A stretch of DNA of 64,000 nucleotides. It comes from Motiliproteus sp036960175 (GTDB taxonomy: Bacteria > Pseudomonadota > Gammaproteobacteria > Pseudomonadales > Balneatricaceae). Positions within the stretch are counted from its first letter, which is position 1; each line of letters begins with the position of its first letter. The DNA lies in the NCBI GenBank assembly GCA_036960175.1, contig JBALWH010000006.1:62001-126000 (forward strand), written 5' to 3'. Below the pieces are notes generated by a model. That model ran no database searches. It had not been told where the DNA came from and saw only the letters and a list, made by a program, of their open reading frames with translations. Shown in pieces: positions 59,485 to 64,000 of this stretch. The position numbers were made by a program, and so were the translations under genes.

Positions 59485-61992
59485 TTATCCCGAGTGAGGG
59501 GCCCAGTATTGAGAGCTGGGTTGATTAGCCGGTTTGTTGTTACGCAGCATTTCCTCCAGCTCCGAGGCCGGTACTGGCCGGCTATAGTAATAGCCCTGTA
59601 ACAAATCACAATTTTTCATGCGCATAAAGTCGATCTGTGAGGCTTCCTCGACGCCTTCGGCCACGACTTTCAGATCCAGTGCGTGGGCCATAGTGATGAT
59701 GGCGGAAAGAATTGGCGCACTATGCTGCTGGTGAATCTCACTGATAAAGCTGCGGTCGATCTTGAGAATATCAATGGGAAGCTGGCGCAGATAGCTAAGG
59801 GATGAGTAGCCAGTACCGAAATCATCCAGAGCAATAGAGATGCCTTGGGACCTCAGCGTATTCAATACTTTGAAGGCCAATTCTCTGCCATTTAAAATGG
59901 CGCTTTCAGTGAGTTCTATATGCAGGTATTTAGGATTTAGCTGGCTGCTGCGCAGGGCTTTGTCGACCTGAGCCAAGAGGTCGACCTTGTTCAGCTGAAC
60001 GCCCGATACATTGACCGCAGTACTGATTAACGGCAGTCCTTGATCATGCCAGTCTTTTAGCTGTTTGCAGGCGGTTTCCAGTACCCATTCACCAATCGGA
60101 ATAATCAGCCCTGTTGTTTCGGCCAAGGGAATAAATTCATCTGGAGTAATCAGTCCTCGTTCTTCATCTGGCCAGCGGATCAGGGCTTCGACGGAAACGA
60201 TCTGCTGGGTTTGACTGTGAATCTGGGGCTGGTAATAAAGCTCAAAGGCTTGCGTCTCGATCGCCTTGTGCAGTTTCTGCTCCAATTTTACCCGTGCCAG
60301 TTGCTCGGCGCCGATGGATTCGGAGAAATAGTGGTAGCGATGTTTACCTAGTTTTTTAGCTTCATACATCGCCATGTCAGCATTCTTGATGAGGTCCTCG
60401 GCGGTATGGCCGTCCTCCGGATAGAGGGTGATACCGATACTGACACCGATGTGGAATTCCTGGTTGTTGAGTTGGATCGGACTGTCCATGGCAGTAATTA
60501 TGCGTGAGGCCACCAGATCAACTTCTTCCCGGCCGCGGATATTGGGCAGCAAAATAATAAATTCATCCCCCCCTAGGCGAGCGATGCTGTTGTAGACCAC
60601 GGGATTGGCGAGACCGACGTAATCATCATTTCGCAGGTTCTGCTCCAATAGTAATGCGGTGCTTTTTAGCAGCTTGTCTCCCGCCAGATGGCCGAGGGTA
60701 TCATTGATATTCTTAAAATCGTCGAGGTCCAGGAATAGCAAAGCCAGGTTGCTGTTGTTCTCCTTACACTCTTCCATGATCCGATCCAAAGTCAGGCCGA
60801 ACATATGGCGATTGGATAGACCGGTGAGGGTGTCTTTGTAGGCTAACGCTCGGATTTTCGCATTGGATTGGCTCAGGTCCCGACTCATGATGTTAAATGA
60901 CTGGGCCAGCTCACCGAGTTCATCATCGTTGCTTGCTTCGATTTCGATATTATCTTTGCCGCGCCCGAGCTGATGTAAGGCATGGTTAAGGCGTTTTACC
61001 GGGGTTAGGATTTGTGTTCGTAACATAAACAGCAGTAACGGAACTGCCAGAAGAATGGCCGTTGTGGTCACAATTCCCACCAGCAGGCTGATATCGCTAC
61101 TCAGTAATAGCAGTTCGTGCTCTGGGACCAGCACGTGGGCTATCAGGTTTCTATTTAGGGGTTTACTACCTACATAGAAGTTCTCTTCCTTAAGGTTTAG
61201 AAGCTGTGGAATGTGGGCGGCAGGATTGTGCTGCCGGGTAGTGATCGCATCAGGAAGCTGATAGGCGTTTCGAATACTATTGAAGCCCATCTTCCCTAGA
61301 TCCAGGCTGTCCGGTGCTGCCAGAATTCGCCCTTGGGCATCACTCAGCAATAACCCCCCTTTGTTACCGATGGGCATTTCCCGGATTAGTTGGGTGATAA
61401 AATCGGTATCGATAGTGATTGCGAGATGCCCGAGTACTTCCGCAGTATTAAGGTCTGAGCTAAAGGTACCGCTGGCGCCGAACAGCGGAGCCGTAGCGTA
61501 TAAGGACAGCTCGCCAGTGTTTTTGTTGTAGTGGTAGGTCGCTTGTGCGCTACTGCTGTCTTGCACTGACAAAATCTCTCGGACGGCTCCGCGGTTTTCT
61601 ATAATTTCTTGCTTGCGGTTGTTGAGGTAGAGGTCAACTTTGCCGTCCGGCAACATCACCCGAATTTCATGATAGTCGGTGTATGCCTTCTGGATTCCCA
61701 TAAGCTTTTTCATCGTTGGGCGTTGGATCAGACCATAGCGTTCTTCTGCATCCTGGGCCTGCATGTAGTATCTCAGTAATGGATAGTTGGCAAAAAGATT
61801 GATGTTGGCGGTAGCGACGGCAATCTTGTTGTCGCTTTTATCTGCGATTTGGTCGAGAAAACTGCTAACGGAGAAAAAGGCTTCCTTGGTGGCGCTTTTT
61901 TTAAGGTGGTCGTAGGCCAGAAAATTTACGATGATCAGCGGAATGATAATCAAAGGGATAAGCAGTAGAGGCAGCTTGGTATGCAGTTTCAC
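59485..61992 (-). CDS. Membrane GGDEF-EAL protein (c-di-GMP metabolism), MbaA-like
   Basis: 835 residues: TM helix at about 8-27, a large periplasmic Cache-like sensor (about 28-300), a second TM (about 303-325), HAMP, then GGDEF (about 385-560) and EAL (about 575-820). The cyclase motif ARLGGDEF is intact, and the EAL domain keeps VEALIRW, ELTESAIL, DDFGTGYSSLSYL and VVAEGVEE, so both activities may exist. There is an 11-residue insertion between the RxxD-like RNDD and GGDEF. It lies 16 bases downstream of a PotD-like gene, the same layout as NspS-MbaA. Confidence 0.88.
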   Translation of the reverse strand: MKLHTKLPLLLIPLIIIPLIIVNFLAYDHLKKSATKEAFFSVSSFLDQIADKSDNKIAVATANINLFANYPLLRYYMQAQDAEERYGLIQRPTMKKLMGIQKAYTDYHEIRVMLPDGKVDLYLNNRKQEIIENRGAVREILSVQDSSSAQATYHYNKNTGELSLYATAPLFGASGTFSSDLNTAEVLGHLAITIDTDFITQLIREMPIGNKGGLLLSDAQGRILAAPDSLDLGKMGFNSIRNAYQLPDAITTRQHNPAAHIPQLLNLKEENFYVGSKPLNRNLIAHVLVPEHELLLLSSDISLLVGIVTTTAILLAVPLLLFMLRTQILTPVKRLNHALHQLGRGKDNIEIEASNDDELGELAQSFNIMSRDLSQSNAKIRALAYKDTLTGLSNRHMFGLTLDRIMEECKENNSNLALLFLDLDDFKNINDTLGHLAGDKLLKSTALLLEQNLRNDDYVGLANPVVYNSIARLGGDEFIILLPNIRGREEVDLVASRIITAMDSPIQLNNQEFHIGVSIGITLYPEDGHTAEDLIKNADMAMYEAKKLGKHRYHYFSESIGAEQLARVKLEQKLHKAIETQAFELYYQPQIHSQTQQIVSVEALIRWPDEERGLITPDEFIPLAETTGLIIPIGEWVLETACKQLKDWHDQGLPLISTAVNVSGVQLNKVDLLAQVDKALRSSQLNPKYLHIELTESAILNGRELAFKVLNTLRSQGISIALDDFGTGYSSLSYLRQLPIDILKIDRSFISEIHQQHSAPILSAIITMAHALDLKVVAEGVEEASQIDFMRMKNCDLLQGYYYSRPVPASELEEMLRNNKPANQPSSQYWAPHSG

Positions 61993-62008
61993 TCGAGTTG
62001 CCTCCTGT

Positions 62009-63085
62009 TTAATGCCGGATCTGGGCTACGGTTTCGTTGCGATGTTTCAAGGTTTCTGGCGACATGTGCTGGTAAATTTCGGAGTTGGAAAAGTTAGAGC
62101 TATGGGGGAATATTCGTTCATCCTCTAGAAAACCTTCGGATAAAAGTGCTATAGCTGCTCGATGTGGCGGTGCAAAGTGGCTATAGCTGGCTTGCTGGGA
62201 GGCGTGCTCTGGTCGGTTTATAAAATCGATAAATTTCGTTGCCAAAGTAGGCTCCTTAGCATGGACCGGTATGGCCAGGTAATCGACCCAGAGGTTGCCA
62301 CCTTCCACCGGCAGCACAAACTGCAAATTGCTATCGAATTGCTGTAGTTTCAGCGCATCACCGTTGAACATCATGGCCGCGTAGACGTTGCCGCCGAGGA
62401 TCTCCGAATTCTCTTTTATTGATAAGTAGTTATAGGTTTTTACATGTGGGGCTTGCTGCTTGATCAGGGAACGTGCCTCTTCCAGCTGAAGAGGGTTTTC
62501 GGTGTTGGCGGAATATCCCAGGGATTTTAATCCCATCCCTACCAGATCCCGCGGGGTTGAGATCATGCCGATATGGCCGGAAAGTTGTTCATTGGGTTGG
62601 AATAATTGCTGCCAGCTAATGATCGGTTCTGACAACAGGTCTGTGCGATAGATAATGCCCAGCGTTCCCCAGGAAAAGGGAACCGCATAGCCTTTGGCGC
62701 TAGGAAACCGGTTATGCCAGTATGGGTCTATGTGATGGCCGTTTTTAAGCGCGTTGAGGGGCAATCGACGCAGCCAGCCGTGTTTGATATAGGCTTTCAG
62801 ATCAATACCTGCCACCAACATCAGGTCATAACCGCGACCTTCAGTTTCTAACAGCCGCTCGGTGCGTTCCTCATCGGAATTATAGAAGATCTGCCGAATC
62901 TGTATGTGGTTTTCGGATTCAAATTGGGACACCAGAGCAGGGTCGAGATAGTCGGGCCAATTAAGTATTACCAGGCTTTTCCCGGACCAGCATATACCCG
63001 CTGTAAGCGAGCAGATGAGCGCAAGCAACAAGGTTGACCCCAATTTATACAGACTAGTTTGCCGATCTCTGGCAATAGTGATCAT
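62009..63085 (-). CDS. PotD/NspS-like periplasmic polyamine-binding protein
   Basis: 358 residues with a signal peptide (about residues 1-34) and a type II periplasmic binding fold. LVILNWPDYLDPALVSQFESENHIQIRQIFYNSDEE is typical of PotD/PotF proteins. The GYAVPFSWGTLGIIYRTDLL and FNGDALKLQQF segments are also shared. No ABC permease or ATPase genes are nearby. Instead it precedes a GGDEF-EAL gene by 16 bases, so it is probably a sensor that presents a polyamine to that protein rather than a transport component. Confidence 0.82.
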   Translation of the reverse strand: MITIARDRQTSLYKLGSTLLLALICSLTAGICWSGKSLVILNWPDYLDPALVSQFESENHIQIRQIFYNSDEERTERLLETEGRGYDLMLVAGIDLKAYIKHGWLRRLPLNALKNGHHIDPYWHNRFPSAKGYAVPFSWGTLGIIYRTDLLSEPIISWQQLFQPNEQLSGHIGMISTPRDLVGMGLKSLGYSANTENPLQLEEARSLIKQQAPHVKTYNYLSIKENSEILGGNVYAAMMFNGDALKLQQFDSNLQFVLPVEGGNLWVDYLAIPVHAKEPTLATKFIDFINRPEHASQQASYSHFAPPHRAAIALLSEGFLEDERIFPHSSNFSNSEIYQHMSPETLKHRNETVAQIRH

Positions 63086-63262
63086 CCGTGAACTCCTGCT
63101 GGAACTGATTAGAGCCTTGGCGTGAATATATATGCGAATATTATGTTTTACTAAAGGAAAGGTAGCTCATTGGTCGCCACCAGGCCAGTACCCTTTTAAT
63201 CGTAGGGTTCTCGAAAGGTTTCTGTTTTTGCAGCACTGACCCAGGCCTGCATAGGATCTGCC

Positions 63263-64000
63263 TTATCGAGGCTGTAGCCATTTAGGCAATAGCTCATAAG
63301 CGTTTAAATTGACGTCGGGGTTGTAGGGCTCATTATTTTCTTGCAGTGTTTTCTGCAGCTTCCCGCTGTTAAAAGCATCGAAGGTTTCACTGCAGCCACC
63401 GATAAATTCTCCGCCAATAAACAATTGTGGGATAGTATTGATCCCTGTTTTCTCATTCAATGCGGCTCTTATTTTCAACCCCCAGTCCTGTTGTTGATAC
63501 TCGGCAGAATCTAGGTCGATGGAACGGTAATTGATTCCACACTTGGCAAACAGTTTCCTCAGTGACCAGCAGAACTCACACCATTCCAAGGCAAATAGCA
63601 CTACCTTGTGCTGGCTGTCCGACATAGCGAGATCCAGGAACTCTATCGCTTCAGGGGTTGCCGCCAACGTCGGGGCGGTCGCTGCGGGTTGAGGCGCAGA
63701 GGGTTTGTCGAAGCGATATCCTGGGGTTGACTTGGATATTTCCAATTCTGCATCTGTCATTTCCTCGGAGACTTCTTCAAACAGAACTGTGCTGAGATAG
63801 CGTTCGCCGGTATCCGGTAGCATGCAGACGATATTGGCTCCACCCGGAGCCCGTTTACTAATATTGATGGCACCCGCAAAAGTGGCGCCGCCTGAGATAC
63901 CGGTAAATATACCTTCCTGTAATGCCAGTTGCTTCGACCAATAGAGGGCGTCGTTGCCGTCAATGGCAACTAGTTCGTCAATATTGCTGGCGCTTTGGGT
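63263..64000 (-). CDS. Cysteine synthase-like PLP enzyme fused to glutaredoxin (partial, 5' end outside window)
   Basis: The frame is open to the window edge, so only the C-terminal 245 residues are visible. The upstream part, with GIFTGISGGATFAGAINISK and IVCMLPDTGERYLSTVLFEE, matches the end of the O-acetylserine sulfhydrylase (CysK/CysM) fold. After a Pro/Ala-rich linker a glutaredoxin domain follows: VVLFALEWCEFCWSLRKLF with a CEFC active site, INTIPQLFIGGEFIGGCSETFDAF for glutathione binding. An ATG at 63823 is internal, not the start. The fusion links sulfur assimilation to thiol redox state. Confidence 0.85.
   Translation of the reverse strand, partial: TQSASNIDELVAIDGNDALYWSKQLALQEGIFTGISGGATFAGAINISKRAPGGANIVCMLPDTGERYLSTVLFEEVSEEMTDAELEISKSTPGYRFDKPSAPQPAATAPTLAATPEAIEFLDLAMSDSQHKVVLFALEWCEFCWSLRKLFAKCGINYRSIDLDSAEYQQQDWGLKIRAALNEKTGINTIPQLFIGGEFIGGCSETFDAFNSGKLQKTLQENNEPYNPDVNLNAYELLPKWLQPR

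Noticed and set aside
62009..63085. Polyamine ABC transporter operon
   Set aside because: Only the binding protein is present; no permease or ATPase gene adjoins it, and the partner is a GGDEF-EAL protein.
63757..63969. 70-codon minus-strand reading frame near the right edge
   Set aside because: It is out of frame with the cysteine synthase-glutaredoxin gene, which reads continuously through this region with recognisable motifs.
1..64000. tRNA genes, rRNA genes, CRISPR arrays, intact transposases
   Set aside because: None was recognised when reading the intergenic regions and proteins; no regularly spaced repeats and no transposase motifs are present.

Overview
The window is an ordinary-looking chromosomal segment of a gammaproteobacterium with about 50% GC and dense, mostly housekeeping genes. 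Gene families and order point to a marine Cellvibrionales/Pseudomonadales-type organism. The run argF, argD, grxD, 2-Cys peroxiredoxin, rnt, pyrC, motY, argG resembles the order I recall from Pseudomonas, while a complete mevalonate pathway operon is not a Pseudomonas trait. I see no tRNA or rRNA gene, no CRISPR array, no prophage and no intact insertion sequence.

Layout. 0-4 kb: a parvulin gene, rpsF-rpsR-rplI (no priB between them, and a highly structured rpsR-rplI spacer), a terminator, dnaB and a DUF4124 protein. 4-9 kb (mostly minus strand): hotdog thioesterase, bioA, dodecin, rlmD, a small exported protein and trmO. 9-13.9 kb: a PatZ-type acetyltransferase, srkA and a ComF protein. 14-18.6 kb: the tight bioB-bioF-bioH-bioC-bioD operon, which with bioA 8 kb away covers pimeloyl-ACP formation to biotin. 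18.6-20 kb: a small low-complexity protein and a SprA-like HEAAH protein ending inside a MITE-like inverted repeat. 20-27 kb (minus): esterase, fklB, M23 peptidase, xseA, AlkB-like oxygenase, a PRPP synthetase homologue and an archaeal-type AMP/thymidine phosphorylase. 27-33.8 kb: purU, a CBS protein, overlapping DnaT-like and lambda P-like replication genes, an orphan PAS histidine kinase, a DUF3549 protein and a GIY-YIG protein.

33.9-36.2 kb holds the least understood unit: two half-size DUF1538 membrane proteins, a divergent PII-like protein and a CBS-pair protein. 36-48 kb: yqcC, class II DAHP synthase, M48 lipoprotein protease, metR with a perfect MetR box, then the arg/redox/rnt/pyrC/motY/argG block, where motY has a good sigma-28 (FliA) promoter. 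48-50.5 kb: a pseudo-receiver/TPR protein and an atypical OmpR-family regulator preceded by 9-bp tandem repeats. 50.6-57 kb: HMG-CoA reductase, type 2 IPP isomerase, HMG-CoA synthase, mevalonate kinase, a second GHMP kinase (probable phosphomevalonate kinase) and mevalonate diphosphate decarboxylase, followed by polB. 59.4-63.1 kb: a PotD-like periplasmic protein and a GGDEF-EAL membrane protein, arranged like NspS-MbaA polyamine sensing in Vibrio cholerae. The right edge cuts a cysteine synthase-glutaredoxin fusion gene.

The most interesting candidates for new biology are the DUF1538-DUF1538-PII-CBS operon, the phosphorylase-PRPP synthetase pair, the polyamine/c-di-GMP pair, the CysK-Grx fusion and the chromosomal lambda P-like helicase loader. 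All functions are inferred from recognised families and motifs; no database search was run.
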